A DNA stretch of 28,750 nucleotides from CAZGXM01 sp964529795 (GCA_964529795.1 CAZGXM010000032.1:1-28750); one strand, 5' to 3'. Positions 1 to 7,924 are shown, counted from the first letter of the stretch. The notes: generated from the letters alone by a model not told the origin. Numbers and translations are program-made.

Positions 1-140
1 ATTTTGCTGCAAGGGTTTCGGGATTTTCGTTTTTAGTTAAGGTGTAAAACTAACGTGTTTGTTATCCGTTTGAGCTGGCTACATGGGCCTTCTTTAAATA
101 TTTACTTTGACGTATCCCTGCCCAAAAAGCTGTCCGGAGC

Positions 141-169
141 TTGTGTTATTGGCCGGGTTATGCTATAAT
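141..169 (+). promoter_or_regulatory. sigma-A type promoter of the rpsF operon
   Basis: The -35-like TTGTGT (141-146) is separated by 17 bases from a perfect TATAAT (164-169), and TGC just before it gives an extended -10. It lies about 70 bases upstream of rpsF, a normal distance for a ribosomal operon leader. Prediction from sequence only. Confidence 0.75.
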
Positions 170-187
170 ACTGTCGCGTTTATATCC

Positions 188-213
188 CTGCTCCGCTAAA
201 GCGGGGCCATCAG
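188..213 (+). promoter_or_regulatory. rpsF leader hairpin, possible S6:S18 autoregulatory site
   Basis: CTCCGC (191-196) pairs with GCGGGG (201-206) over a TAAA loop, and an outer CTG/CAG pair (188-190/211-213) leaves a CCAT bulge. It sits between the promoter and the ribosome binding site of rpsF. Many bacterial rpsF leaders carry a hairpin bound by the S6:S18 complex, and this one has the right place and a C-rich bulge. I cannot confirm that it matches the family consensus. Confidence 0.35.
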
Positions 214-237
214 TCCAGAGGGAGGAGGTGAAGTCCA

Positions 238-549
238 ATGCGGGCTTACGAGTGTTTATACATGGTTCGTCCGGATATGGAAGACGAAGCTTACAGCGCT
301 TTGGTGAAAAAATTTAATGAGGTTATCACCAATGGCGGTGGCGAAATTGAGAATGTGGACGAATGGGGCAAGCGTCGCTTGGCATACGAGATTCATGATT
401 ATCGCGAAGGGAAGTATATCTTGGTACACTTCAAGAGCAATCATGAAGTGGCGCAGGAACTTGAGCGTCTCATGAGGATTAACGATGACGTGCTGAGATA
501 TATGGTTACCCGCCGGGATGAAGTCAGCCAAATTTGCGTGAAAGGATAA
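238..549 (+). CDS. rpsF: 30S ribosomal protein S6
   Basis: Small-subunit ribosomal protein S6, which pairs with S18 on the platform of the 30S subunit. The 103-residue product is the usual length. It opens MRAYECLYMVRPD and carries the family core around WGKRRLAYEI, followed by GKYILVHF and an ERLMRINDDVLRYMV helix. The ATG is preceded by GGAGGAGGTG with good spacing. It is the first gene of the rpsF-ssb-rpsR operon and lies behind the promoter at 141-169 and a leader hairpin. Identification is secure from sequence and gene order. Confidence 0.97.
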   Translation: MRAYECLYMVRPDMEDEAYSALVKKFNEVITNGGGEIENVDEWGKRRLAYEIHDYREGKYILVHFKSNHEVAQELERLMRINDDVLRYMVTRRDEVSQICVKG

Positions 550-562
550 GGTGGTGTTTTCT

Positions 563-964
563 TTGCTCAATAAAGCAATTCTCATTGGCCGTTTGACCCG
601 TGACCCGGAATTGCGGTACACCGGTAGCGGGGTGGCGGTGACCAACTTTTCCATTGCCGTGGACCGCCCGTATACCAATGCCCAGGGAGAAAGGGAAACG
701 GATTTTATCCGTATTGTAGTTTGGCGAAAGTTGGCGGAAATCTGCGCTAACAACCTGGGTAAGGGGCGTTTGGTTGCCGTGGAAGGGCGTATTCAGGTAC
801 GGTCTTATGAGAATCAAGAAGGCCAGCGCAGGCAGGCAACGGAAGTTGTTGCCGATGATGTACGCTTTCTTGACTGGCCCAAGCAGGAGAACAACCGGCA
901 AGATGGTGTACCGGAAGTGGCAAATATGGGTACGGAAGTGGATGATGACGATGTACCCTTCTAA
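563..964 (+). CDS. ssb: Single-stranded DNA-binding protein
   Basis: SSB coats single-stranded DNA in replication, recombination and repair and recruits partners through its C-terminal tip. The 133-residue product starts MLNKAILIGRLTRDPELRYT, the standard OB-fold opening, and ends in the acidic tip DDDDVPF. An in-frame GTG at 551 would add four residues. The TTG at 563 is preferred because AAGGTGGTG (548-556) lies 6 bases upstream of it, and the family normally starts at MLN. It lies between rpsF and rpsR, its usual position in Firmicutes, 13 bases after the rpsF stop. Confidence 0.95.
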   Translation: MLNKAILIGRLTRDPELRYTGSGVAVTNFSIAVDRPYTNAQGERETDFIRIVVWRKLAEICANNLGKGRLVAVEGRIQVRSYENQEGQRRQATEVVADDVRFLDWPKQENNRQDGVPEVANMGTEVDDDDVPF

Positions 965-987
965 TTTACCAGTAAGGAGGGAATAAA

Positions 988-1215
988 ATGGCCAGAGACA
1001 GAAGGCGGGGCCGGAAACGGGTCTGCAGTTTCTGTGTGGATAAAATTGATGTCATAGATTATAAGGATACCAATCGCTTACGCCGTTACGTTACCGAACG
1101 GGGCAAAATTCTACCCAGAAGAATTTCCGGCAACTGTGCGAATCACCAGCGCCAGCTGACCACGGCGATAAAACGTGCCCGGGTAATGGCGTTGATGCCT
1201 TATACAGCGGAATAA
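988..1215 (+). CDS. rpsR: 30S ribosomal protein S18
   Basis: Binding partner of S6 in the 30S platform. The 75-residue product has the arginine-rich start MARDRRRGRKR and the family core DYKDTNRLRRYVTERGKILPRRISG, followed by CANHQRQLTTAIKRARVMALMPY. Cysteines in CSFC and CANHQ suggest a zinc-binding form of S18, which is family knowledge rather than something shown here. TAAGGAGGG precedes the ATG. It is the last gene of the operon and is followed at once by a strong terminator. Confidence 0.97.
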   Translation: MARDRRRGRKRVCSFCVDKIDVIDYKDTNRLRRYVTERGKILPRRISGNCANHQRQLTTAIKRARVMALMPYTAE

Positions 1216-1223
1216 GAAAAGTG

Positions 1224-1257
1224 ACAAGGGAGCAGGAGGCTCCCTTGTTAATTTTTT
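1224..1257 (+). terminator. Rho-independent terminator after rpsR
   Basis: ACAAGGGAGC (1224-1233) and GCTCCCTTGT (1239-1248) form a perfect 10-bp stem with a 5-base loop, followed by TAATTTTTT. It ends the rpsF-ssb-rpsR transcript. Confidence 0.93.
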
Positions 1258-1411
1258 GCCGGTCCGGTCCGGGGAAATCAGGGCTATTACTGATGGAGGA
1301 TAATTAAGTACAGCTGGCTGCGTTAACCCTGGCAGGAAATAACAATAAAAAAGAGAAATTAGAATTGTAATGATTATAGGGAAATATCTTTTATGCTAAA
1401 GGAGTAGTTTT

Positions 1412-1726
1412 ATGAGTTATGCACATAAAGCAGCCATCGCTAAAAATATTCAGGTGATAGAGGAATTGAAGGCCGAGCTGGTTGGTAATGCTGCCGGGGT
1501 GTTGAAGGCAATGGCCAAAGACGACCTGAATACCGCCTTGGATTCCATGGCAGCTAACCTGATCAGCACATATTTGCTGGCCAAGAAATTAGGGGTGGGG
1601 TTTGACCGCTTGGACCGGCAGGTGATTGGGAAGCTGGAACAAACGATTAGTGCTACCCTGGGTAATCAGGGGTTGGAAGCAGCACTGAAGCAGTTGCTGG
1701 ATTATTTACAAGACAGTTGGGAGTGA
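1412..1726 (+). CDS. MazG-like family protein
   Basis: A 104-residue soluble helical protein that I recognise as the small MazG-like family of Clostridia, often found after rpsR. Visible features are the stretch NIQVIEELKAELVGNAAGVLKAM, an acidic DDLNTALDSMAANLISTYLLAKKLG segment and a GVGFDRLDRQV turn. All-alpha MazG proteins hydrolyse nucleoside triphosphates using acidic metal ligands. This small version keeps few such residues, so activity is uncertain. AAAGGAG sits 6 bases before the ATG. Its stop is 6 bases before the next start, so the two genes are probably co-transcribed. Its role is unknown. Confidence 0.75.
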   Translation: MSYAHKAAIAKNIQVIEELKAELVGNAAGVLKAMAKDDLNTALDSMAANLISTYLLAKKLGVGFDRLDRQVIGKLEQTISATLGNQGLEAALKQLLDYLQDSWE

Positions 1727-1732
1727 TGCCGG

Positions 1733-2713
1733 TTGACGACGCCGTTGACAATAAATGCCTTGGTAGAGGGGGCCCTGCTTGCCGCATTGACGGCCATTTT
1801 GGCATTGATCGGACTTTGGATTCCCCCTCTCCAGTTTATTACCAATTTGGTTTGGACGGTACCAATTGTCATTGTCATCTTGAGACAAAATGTAAAAGTG
1901 GGGATTATGAGTACCGTAGTGGCGGCAGTGCTGGTGCTCTTGTTTTCCGACCCGGTGCGGGCCTTTTTCCTTATCCTCCAGTTTGGCGGCGTGGGTATTG
2001 TCTACGGGGTGCTTTTTAAGAGACAGACCTCGCCGGGCAGGATGATGATTGTGGGGAGCATAGTGGCGGCAGCTTCGATGGTACTGATGATAGTTCTCTC
2101 CTCCTGGATTTTGGGCGTGGACATTACCGGTTGGAGTAAGGAATTTGCTGCCTCCATTGGCCCGGTGATGAATATGTATCGTCAAATGGGTCTGCTGGAC
2201 CGGTTGGCACAACAGGGAGTCAGCGAGGAACAGTTAAGACAGTCTTTGGAACAATTCGTCAAGTGGTTTCAGGTACTGGTCCCGGGGATTCTCACTCTTA
2301 GTGCCATACTGTCCGCGGCACTCAACTTTGTGGTGGCCCGGGCGGTGATTAAAAAACTGGGATTTACTGTTCCCTACATACCCCCTTTTCGACGCTGGCA
2401 GCTCCCCTGGTACTCGGTGTGGGGTGTGATCCTGGGCCTGGCCTTTACATTGGCCGGCGATAACCGGCAGTGGGCCTTTTTGAGTAAACTGGGACAGAAC
2501 ATCATGTATGTCTACTTACCGTTTTTATTTATCAGCGGTTTGAGCGTGGTGGTCTACTTCTTTAAGGAGCGTCCCTTATCTCCGGTTTTACGGGCGATGA
2601 TAATAGTCTTTGGGTTTTTCTACTGGCCGGTGGCTGTTTTGATTATTGCTTCCGTAGGTTTATTTGACCCGTTGTTCAATTATAGAAAACTTGGAAAGGA
2701 GCAGGAAAAATGA
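1733..2713 (+). CDS. YybS-type membrane protein (DUF2232)
   Basis: A 326-residue polytopic membrane protein with roughly eight hydrophobic segments, beginning with GALLAALTAILALIGLWIPPL. Length and gene order (between the rpsR region and rplI) fit the YybS/DUF2232 family, whose molecular function is not established. The start is TTG, chosen because GGGAGTG lies 7 bases upstream and the reading frame opens directly into the first membrane helix. The stop overlaps the rplI ATG as ATGA, implying translational coupling. In B. subtilis the neighbouring gdpP gene lies between yybS and rplI. It is absent here. Confidence 0.82.
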   Translation: MTTPLTINALVEGALLAALTAILALIGLWIPPLQFITNLVWTVPIVIVILRQNVKVGIMSTVVAAVLVLLFSDPVRAFFLILQFGGVGIVYGVLFKRQTSPGRMMIVGSIVAAASMVLMIVLSSWILGVDITGWSKEFAASIGPVMNMYRQMGLLDRLAQQGVSEEQLRQSLEQFVKWFQVLVPGILTLSAILSAALNFVVARAVIKKLGFTVPYIPPFRRWQLPWYSVWGVILGLAFTLAGDNRQWAFLSKLGQNIMYVYLPFLFISGLSVVVYFFKERPLSPVLRAMIIVFGFFYWPVAVLIIASVGLFDPLFNYRKLGKEQEK

Positions 2714-3156
2714 AGGTGATTTTACAGCAGGATGTGAAAAAGCTGGGCCGTAAGGGAGATGTTGTCAACGTATCCGACGGTTATGCGCGAAACTTCTTGA
2801 TACCCAGGGGACTGGCGGTGGAAGCCAGCAGCGGCAAGCTGAAAGAAGTCAAGATTTTAAAGGAACGGGAAAAGAAGCGGGAGGAGGAGGAACTGAAAAG
2901 GGCGGAGCAGTTAAAAGAAAAGCTGGCTGCCATGGTAGTCACCATTTCCGCCAAGGCCGGGGAAAGTGGAAAGCTTTTCGGTTCTGTGACCAGCAAGGAA
3001 CTTTCCGCTACTTTACAAAGTAAACACGGGATCATAATAGATAAACGGAAAATTGATTTACCCGAGCCCATTAAAGCCTTGGGAGACTACACTGTTAAAG
3101 TCAAGCTCCATCCCCGGGTACACGGTGAACTTACCGTTAAAGTGGTTGCCTGGTAA
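2710..3156 (+). CDS. rplI: 50S ribosomal protein L9
   Basis: L9 binds 23S rRNA near the L1 stalk. The 148-residue product starts MKVILQQDVKKLGRKGDVVNV and continues with the diagnostic SDGYARNFLIPRGLA. A long charged connecting helix (about residues 45-75) then leads to the C-terminal domain ending in VHGELTVKVVAW. The ATG overlaps the upstream stop by 4 bases, with GGAGCAGG just ahead. Usual downstream partners in related genomes, such as the replicative helicase gene, are not found after it. Confidence 0.97.
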   Translation: MKVILQQDVKKLGRKGDVVNVSDGYARNFLIPRGLAVEASSGKLKEVKILKEREKKREEEELKRAEQLKEKLAAMVVTISAKAGESGKLFGSVTSKELSATLQSKHGIIIDKRKIDLPEPIKALGDYTVKVKLHPRVHGELTVKVVAW

Positions 3157-3160
3157 TTGA

Positions 3161-3225
3161 TTGCTGTTTTCGGGGAAAGGAGTATTTCATGTCGGTACAG
3201 TACAACAAAAACAGCAACATTTTTT
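3161..3225 (+). other. Long-loop inverted repeat followed by T-run after rplI
   Basis: TTGCTGTTTT (3161-3170) is exactly complementary to AAAACAGCAA (3208-3217), and CATTTTTT follows. It could act as a weak terminator for the rplI transcript. The 37-base loop is long for that, and it contains a good Shine-Dalgarno sequence and an ATG (see the mini-ORF), so an RNA switch or an accidental pairing is also possible. Confidence 0.4.
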
Positions 3226-3239
3226 CTCCGGGAGAATAA
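3189..3239 (+). CDS. Possible 16-residue mini-ORF or 5' remnant of a lost gene
   Basis: GGGGAAAGGAG (3172-3182) is followed 6 bases later by an ATG opening the 16-codon frame MSVQYNKNSNIFSPGE, which ends at TAA. The ribosome binding site is as good as those of real genes here, but the peptide matches nothing I know. It could be a leader peptide. It could equally be the surviving 5' end of a gene that once followed rplI and was removed when the efflux operon arrived. Confidence 0.35.
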   Translation: MSVQYNKNSNIFSPGE

Positions 3240-3334
3240 TTGAAACACTTGCGACCCCGGACCGGGTGGATGTAAAAAATTGTTAAATCAGGTGGGGGAT
3301 ATTTCCTGCAACGGGTAATGAAGGAGTGACGGGC

Positions 3335-4366
3335 ATGGTTAAAAAGCTTTTGGTTGTAAGCCTGCTGATTGTGCTTTTAATGATTACCGGTGGCTGCGCC
3401 GGGCAGGAAAAAATTTTAACGGTCTCCGGTACTGTGGAAGCACAGGAAGTCAATATCGGCAGTGAGGTTTCCGGGAAAGTGGAGGCGGTGAAGGTTGAAG
3501 AGGGTCAAAAGGTAAAAGAAGGGGACTTGCTGGTAGAACTGGATGACACGGCACTGGTGTTGCGGCACCAGCAGGCGGAGGCGGCACTGGCGGCATTAAA
3601 GGCGCAGTACCAGGAGTTGAAGTCCGGCAGCCGGGAGCAGCAACTGACTCAGTCTTCTGCCCAAGTTGCCCAGGCTGCCGCGGCGGTAGAAGCGGCCCGT
3701 GATGCCTTGAAAACAGCAGAAACCGAACTGGAAAGAATCCGTAGACTGTATCAGCAGGGTGCCGTTTCCGAGCAGGCGCTAAACCAGACCCAGCTGGCTT
3801 ACAAGCAGGCGGAGAGCAGCTACCTTGAAGCGGTATCCCGCAAGCAGATCGCCGAGGCACAACTCAGCCTGGTGAAGGAAGGGGCCACCCGGGAGGCATT
3901 GGATTCCATGGCTGCTCAGGTGAACCAGGCGGAGGCCGCATTGAAGGCTGCGGCGCTGGAATGGGATAAGGCCAAAATTACCGCCCCCAAGGACGGGACG
4001 GTGCTGACAGTAAATATCAGGGAAGGAGAGCTTGCCCGTCCGGGCGTGCCACTGGTTACCCTGACCAGGCTGGACACCCTCTATGTCGAAACGTATATCC
4101 CTGAACCATGGCTTTCCAAGGTGGTGTTGGGACAAAAAGTTACCATTGGCGTGGACGGTTACCAGGAGAAGTTGGTCGGTACTTTAACTCATATTGCCGC
4201 TGAAGTGGAGTTTACTCCCCAGAACCTGCAGACCCGGGAAAAGAGAGTGGATACGGTTTACGCCGCGAAAGTAAAAGTGGAGCAGGGCCGGGAGGTCTTG
4301 AAGCCTGGTATGCCGGTAGATGTCTTTATCTCACCGGGGGAACCTGCAAAGGGCGGCAGCATATGA
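3335..4366 (+). CDS. HlyD/YbhG-type membrane fusion lipoprotein
   Basis: Adaptor protein of an ABC efflux pump. The 343-residue product has a lipoprotein signal peptide (MVKKLLVVSLLIVLLMITGGC) with the likely lipidated cysteine at residue 21. A biotinyl-lipoyl-like half (VSGKVEAVKVEEGQKVKEGDLLVELDD) follows, then a long alanine/glutamine-rich coiled-coil hairpin (about residues 75-210). The second lipoyl half and a beta-barrel (ITAPKDGTVLTVNIREGELARPG) complete it. The ATG at 3335 is chosen over the GTG at 3326 because AAGGAG (3321-3326) is 8 bases from it. The stop overlaps the ABC ATPase start as ATGA. No outer-membrane TolC partner is visible. Confidence 0.88.
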   Translation: MVKKLLVVSLLIVLLMITGGCAGQEKILTVSGTVEAQEVNIGSEVSGKVEAVKVEEGQKVKEGDLLVELDDTALVLRHQQAEAALAALKAQYQELKSGSREQQLTQSSAQVAQAAAAVEAARDALKTAETELERIRRLYQQGAVSEQALNQTQLAYKQAESSYLEAVSRKQIAEAQLSLVKEGATREALDSMAAQVNQAEAALKAAALEWDKAKITAPKDGTVLTVNIREGELARPGVPLVTLTRLDTLYVETYIPEPWLSKVVLGQKVTIGVDGYQEKLVGTLTHIAAEVEFTPQNLQTREKRVDTVYAAKVKVEQGREVLKPGMPVDVFISPGEPAKGGSI

Positions 4367-5094
4367 TAGTGGCGGTCAGCAATCTTACCAAAAGATTTGG
4401 TCAGCTGGTGGCGGTGAATAATGTATCTTTTAACGTGGAACAGGGAGAAATTTTTGGTTTTCTGGGGCCTAACGGCTCCGGCAAGTCCACGACTATTCGC
4501 ATGTTATGCGGATTACTCACACCCACCGAAGGGGAGGCCCGGGTATTGGATTACGATGTCTATTCCCAGGCAGAAGATATCCGCCAGAGTATCGGTTACA
4601 TGTCCCAGCACTTCAGCCTTTATGAAGAACTGACGGTATGGGAAAACATGGAGTTTTATGCCGGTATTTACTCAGTGCCGCGGCGTGAAATTAAAGCAAG
4701 GTTAAAGCAATTAATAGACTGGTTGGAACTTGGTGACAGGGTGCGGTCTCAAGCAAGGCACCTCTCGGGAGGCTGGAAACAGCGGCTGGCCCTTGCCTGC
4801 GCCCTGGTACATAACCCGCCGCTGCTGTTTCTGGACGAACCCACCGCCGGGGTGGACCCCGCGTCCCGGCGCCAGTTTTGGGATATACTGAAACAGTTGG
4901 TGGGTGGCGGTACTACCATTTTTGTCACCACCCATTACATGGACGAAGCGGAACAGTGCCACCGCCTGGCTTTTATGTACCGTGGCAACCTGATAGCCCT
5001 GGATACCCCTGCCATGCTGAAAGCAAAGAGCAGGCTGGCTAACTTGGAGGAAGTCTTTATTCAGTTTGCCCGGGGAGGTGCGGGTAATGAATAG
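4363..5094 (+). CDS. ABC transporter ATP-binding protein (YbhF/CcmA-like, single domain)
   Basis: Energises export with the adjacent permease. The 243-residue protein has the Walker A motif GPNGSGKST (about residues 35-43), a Q-loop in YMSQHFSLYEELTVWENM, the signature LSGGWKQRLALACAL, the Walker B LLFLDEPTAGVDP and the switch histidine in VTTHYMDEAEQC. E. coli YbhF fuses two such domains, whereas this is a single one. It overlaps the lipoprotein gene by 4 bases and the permease gene by 8, so the three genes form a coupled operon. The substrate is unknown; drug or lipid-like export is typical. Confidence 0.93.
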   Translation: MIVAVSNLTKRFGQLVAVNNVSFNVEQGEIFGFLGPNGSGKSTTIRMLCGLLTPTEGEARVLDYDVYSQAEDIRQSIGYMSQHFSLYEELTVWENMEFYAGIYSVPRREIKARLKQLIDWLELGDRVRSQARHLSGGWKQRLALACALVHNPPLLFLDEPTAGVDPASRRQFWDILKQLVGGGTTIFVTTHYMDEAEQCHRLAFMYRGNLIALDTPAMLKAKSRLANLEEVFIQFARGGAGNE

Positions 5095-6217
5095 CCAGCG
5101 GCTGTTGTCAGTGATTCGCAAGGAAATAGTGCAGATTCGCCGTGATCCTCCCAGCCTGGCCATAGTCATTGTCATGCCATTGTTGATGTTATTTTTATTT
5201 GGCTATGCAGTTACCACCGATGTGGAGCATATCAATACGGCGGTGGTGGACTTGGATCACACACCGGACAGCCGCCGCCTGATAGCGAAGTTTCAGCATT
5301 CGGGTTATTTCGACATCACCGCCACTACCAGCAACCGCCGGGAAGTGGAACACTTGCTGAACAGTGGTGAGGTCAAAGTGGGCATTATTATTTCGCCTGG
5401 TTATATGAGTGAGTTGCGGCGGGGTGAGCAGGCCCGGGTACAGGCCATTATCGACGGTTCCGACCCCACCGTTGCGCGTACTGCCTTGAATAGCGTCAGG
5501 CTTCTTGCCCAGAGAGAAACTTTAAGGCTAAAAGTGCAGGGGGCGCTGGCTACCGGGACCGACATCCCCCGGATAGCTGTGGACATGCGGCCCCGGGTCA
5601 GGTATAACCCTGATTTGGACAGTGTCAAGTTTAATGTTCCCGGCCTCATTGGTCTGATTATGCAGAATATAACCGTGATGCTAACGGCTTTTGCCCTGGT
5701 GCGGGAAAGAGAGCGGGGTACCATGGAACAGTTGATGGTTACGCCGGTACACCCTGGGGAATTAATTGTGGGTAAGCTGATACCGTATGTGTTTATCGGT
5801 TTTTTTGACATGCTTTTGGTGCTTGCGGCGGGAGTGTTCTGGTTCAAGGTACCAGTTGCCGGCAGTGTGGCACTTTTACTTGCTTTGTCAGCGGTGTTTC
5901 TTTTAACGGCATTGGGCCTCGGACTGCTTATTTCCACCATCGCCAGGACTCAGTTCCAGGCGATGCAGATGGCGTTTTTGGTCATTTTGCCCTCAGTGTT
6001 ATTGAGCGGTTTTATTTTCCCCCGGGAAGCCATGCCGCTGCCTATTCGCTGGTTGGGGTATGCAATACCCCTTACCTATTTTTTGACAATTCTTAGGGGG
6101 ATTATTTTAAAAGGTGTCGGCATAGTCTACCTGTGGCCCCAGGTGGTGATGCTGGCCAGTATGGGTATCGTTATTCTGGGTATAGCGGTGCTGCGCTTTC
6201 AAAAGAAATTGGACTGA
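5087..6217 (+). CDS. ABC-2 type transporter permease (YbhS/YbhR-like)
   Basis: Membrane component of the exporter. The 376-residue product has an N-terminal membrane anchor (LAIVIVMPLLMLFLFGYAV), a large extracytoplasmic domain (about residues 45-200) and five C-terminal membrane segments. The hallmark RERERGTMEQLMVTPV sits before the fourth-last segment and the FPREAMPLPIRWLGYAIPLTY segment near the end. The start at 5087 is set by GGGGAGGTG 6 bases upstream; an in-frame upstream ATG at 5066 has no such site. YbhGFSR-type systems encode two permeases, but only one follows here, so it probably works as a homodimer. Confidence 0.92.
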   Translation: MNSQRLLSVIRKEIVQIRRDPPSLAIVIVMPLLMLFLFGYAVTTDVEHINTAVVDLDHTPDSRRLIAKFQHSGYFDITATTSNRREVEHLLNSGEVKVGIIISPGYMSELRRGEQARVQAIIDGSDPTVARTALNSVRLLAQRETLRLKVQGALATGTDIPRIAVDMRPRVRYNPDLDSVKFNVPGLIGLIMQNITVMLTAFALVRERERGTMEQLMVTPVHPGELIVGKLIPYVFIGFFDMLLVLAAGVFWFKVPVAGSVALLLALSAVFLLTALGLGLLISTIARTQFQAMQMAFLVILPSVLLSGFIFPREAMPLPIRWLGYAIPLTYFLTILRGIILKGVGIVYLWPQVVMLASMGIVILGIAVLRFQKKLD

Positions 6218-6286
6218 GTCCCCCCGGCTTTTCCGGGTTACACAACCGAATATTCAGATACAATAATTTGCCATTATTCAGTTTTA

Positions 6287-6315
6287 TTGACGTCTTGCCG
6301 GCTTGATGGTACAAT
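6287..6315 (+). promoter_or_regulatory. sigma-A type promoter of the FAD dehydrogenase gene
   Basis: TTGACG (6287-6292), a 17-base spacer and TACAAT (6310-6315) make a near-consensus promoter about 110 bases before the ATG at 6426. It gives the gene its own transcript. Confidence 0.78.
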
Positions 6316-6425
6316 TATTATGGTTTAGATGGAAAAATACGAATGAATCATACTGTCCAATACTCAAAAGAAACAGCCAGCGATTTTCTTTTGGGTAATT
6401 TTTATGTTTGGGGGAATGAAATATT

Positions 6426-7826
6426 ATGTCTCAATATGATGTGGTGATAGTTGGTGCCGGACCGGCGGGAATATTTACCGCCCTGGAACTGGCTAATTTA
6501 CGGCCGGACATGAAAGTCCTAATGGTGGATAAGGGGCGGACAATAGAAAAAAGAACTTGCCCGGCACGGAAAACCGCTGTCTGCCAGCAGTGCAATCCCT
6601 GCGGTATTACCTCAGGTTGGAGCGGGGCCGGGGCTTTTTCTGACGGGAAATTAAGCCATTCCCCTTACGTGGGCGGGCGTATAACCGAGTATATGGCTGA
6701 GGAGGAAGCCCGGGAATTAATCCAGTATGCAGACGGCTTTTATCTCAAGTTTGGCGCTCAGGAAATAGTATACGGACTTAACAACCAGTTCATCGAGGAC
6801 CTGGCTTATGAGGCCATCAAATATGCCATCCGGTTGATACCCTGCCCGGTCCGGCATTTGGGGACGGAAAAAGCGTATTATGTTTTAAAAGCCATGTATG
6901 AGTATCTTATTGAAAAACCAAACTTTGAATTCCGGGAACTTACCCGGGTGGAGGATATTCTGGTTGAAGATGGCCGGGTGAAGGGGGTCCGGCTTGTTAC
7001 CAGGGGGCAGGAAGCGGAAGTTTTTGCCCCTTACGTGGTGGTTGCTCCCGGGCGCGGCGGTGCCGAGTGGCTGTCCCGGCAGACAAAAAAACTGGGCATA
7101 TCCACGGAAAATAACGAAGTGGATATCGGCCTGCGGGTGGAAGTACCCAACGCCATCATGGACCACTTAACCGAGCACCTCTATGAGGCCAAACTGGTAT
7201 ATTATTCCGATACTTTTGACAACCGGGTACGTTCCTTTTGTATGAACCCCGGTGGGATAGTATCCGAGGAACATTATGACGGGCGGGTGGCGGTGGTTAA
7301 CGGTCACAGTTACGCAGATCCCGGCTTGAGAACCCAGAATACCAACTTTGCCCTGCTTGTATCAACCAGGTTTACCGAACCTTTCAATCAACCCATTGAA
7401 TATGGAAAATACATTGCCGGTTTGGCCAACATGTTGACCGGCGGGGGAATTATGGTGCAGCGTTTAGGCGACCTATTACGAGGGCGGCGTACCGATTATG
7501 ACCGCTTAAAAAAATCAACAACCATCCCCACCATGAGGAGTGCGGTGCCGGGAGACTTGTCTTATGTTCTGCCCGCGCGTTATTTGACATCGATTGTGGA
7601 AACCTTAAAGGCACTTGACAACCTTGCCCCCGGCCTTTATGCGCGCAACACCCTGCTTTACGGCGTGGAAGTGAAATTCTATTCATCCAAAGTAAAAACA
7701 GGGCGTAACTTTGAAACGGTCATTAACGGGTTATACACCATCGGCGATGGTGCAGGTATCACCCGGGGCCTGATGCAGGCATCGGTGACCGGTATTGTGG
7801 TAGCCCGGGATTTGGCAAAAAAATAA
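6426..7826 (+). CDS. Uncharacterised FAD-dependent dehydrogenase (COG2509 type)
   Basis: A 466-residue flavoprotein. The FAD-binding VVIVGAGPAGIFTALELA lies at residues 6-23, with MVDKG at the end of the second strand. A cysteine group follows (C45, C53, C56, C59, the last three as CQQCNPC), then GWSGAGAFSDGKL. A C-terminal FAD contact is seen in LYTIGDGAGITRGLMQASVTG. This architecture matches the COG2509 family, whose substrate is unknown. The cysteines could bind metal or an Fe-S cluster, which is inference. The gene is monocistronic, with a promoter at 6287-6315 and a terminator at 7844-7870. GGGGG precedes the ATG by about 11 bases, a weak site. Confidence 0.88.
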   Translation: MSQYDVVIVGAGPAGIFTALELANLRPDMKVLMVDKGRTIEKRTCPARKTAVCQQCNPCGITSGWSGAGAFSDGKLSHSPYVGGRITEYMAEEEARELIQYADGFYLKFGAQEIVYGLNNQFIEDLAYEAIKYAIRLIPCPVRHLGTEKAYYVLKAMYEYLIEKPNFEFRELTRVEDILVEDGRVKGVRLVTRGQEAEVFAPYVVVAPGRGGAEWLSRQTKKLGISTENNEVDIGLRVEVPNAIMDHLTEHLYEAKLVYYSDTFDNRVRSFCMNPGGIVSEEHYDGRVAVVNGHSYADPGLRTQNTNFALLVSTRFTEPFNQPIEYGKYIAGLANMLTGGGIMVQRLGDLLRGRRTDYDRLKKSTTIPTMRSAVPGDLSYVLPARYLTSIVETLKALDNLAPGLYARNTLLYGVEVKFYSSKVKTGRNFETVINGLYTIGDGAGITRGLMQASVTGIVVARDLAKK

Positions 7827-7843
7827 ATTTGCCCTGTTAAATT

Positions 7844-7870
7844 TGCTGGACAGATTCCCGGCAGTTTTTT
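7844..7870 (+). terminator. Rho-independent terminator after the FAD dehydrogenase
   Basis: TGCTGG (7844-7849) pairs with CCGGCA (7858-7863), one pair being G-T, over an 8-base loop. GTTTTTT follows. It lies 18 bases after the stop. Confidence 0.75.
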
Positions 7871-7890
7871 AGGCAGCAAGCATAGACGGC

Positions 7891-7924
7891 AAGCCCCGAC
7901 AGGCTTTATTGCCTGGTCGGGCTT
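7891..7924. terminator. Second GC-rich hairpin, possible bidirectional terminator
   Basis: AAGCCC...AGGC (7891-7904) pairs with GCCTGG...GGGCTT (7911-7924), with two single-base bulges and a TTTATT loop. The T-run is poor on both sides. It may back up the preceding terminator, or insulate the cstA promoter region. Confidence 0.4.

Noticed and set aside
1..140. Possible end of an upstream gene or terminator at the window start
   Set aside because: No frame gives recognisable protein. AAGCT...AGCTT near 127-142 is a short dyad without a T-run.
6219..6240. CCCGG/CCGGG hairpin after the permease gene as a terminator
   Set aside because: The stem is short and no T-run follows, so it is too weak to call.
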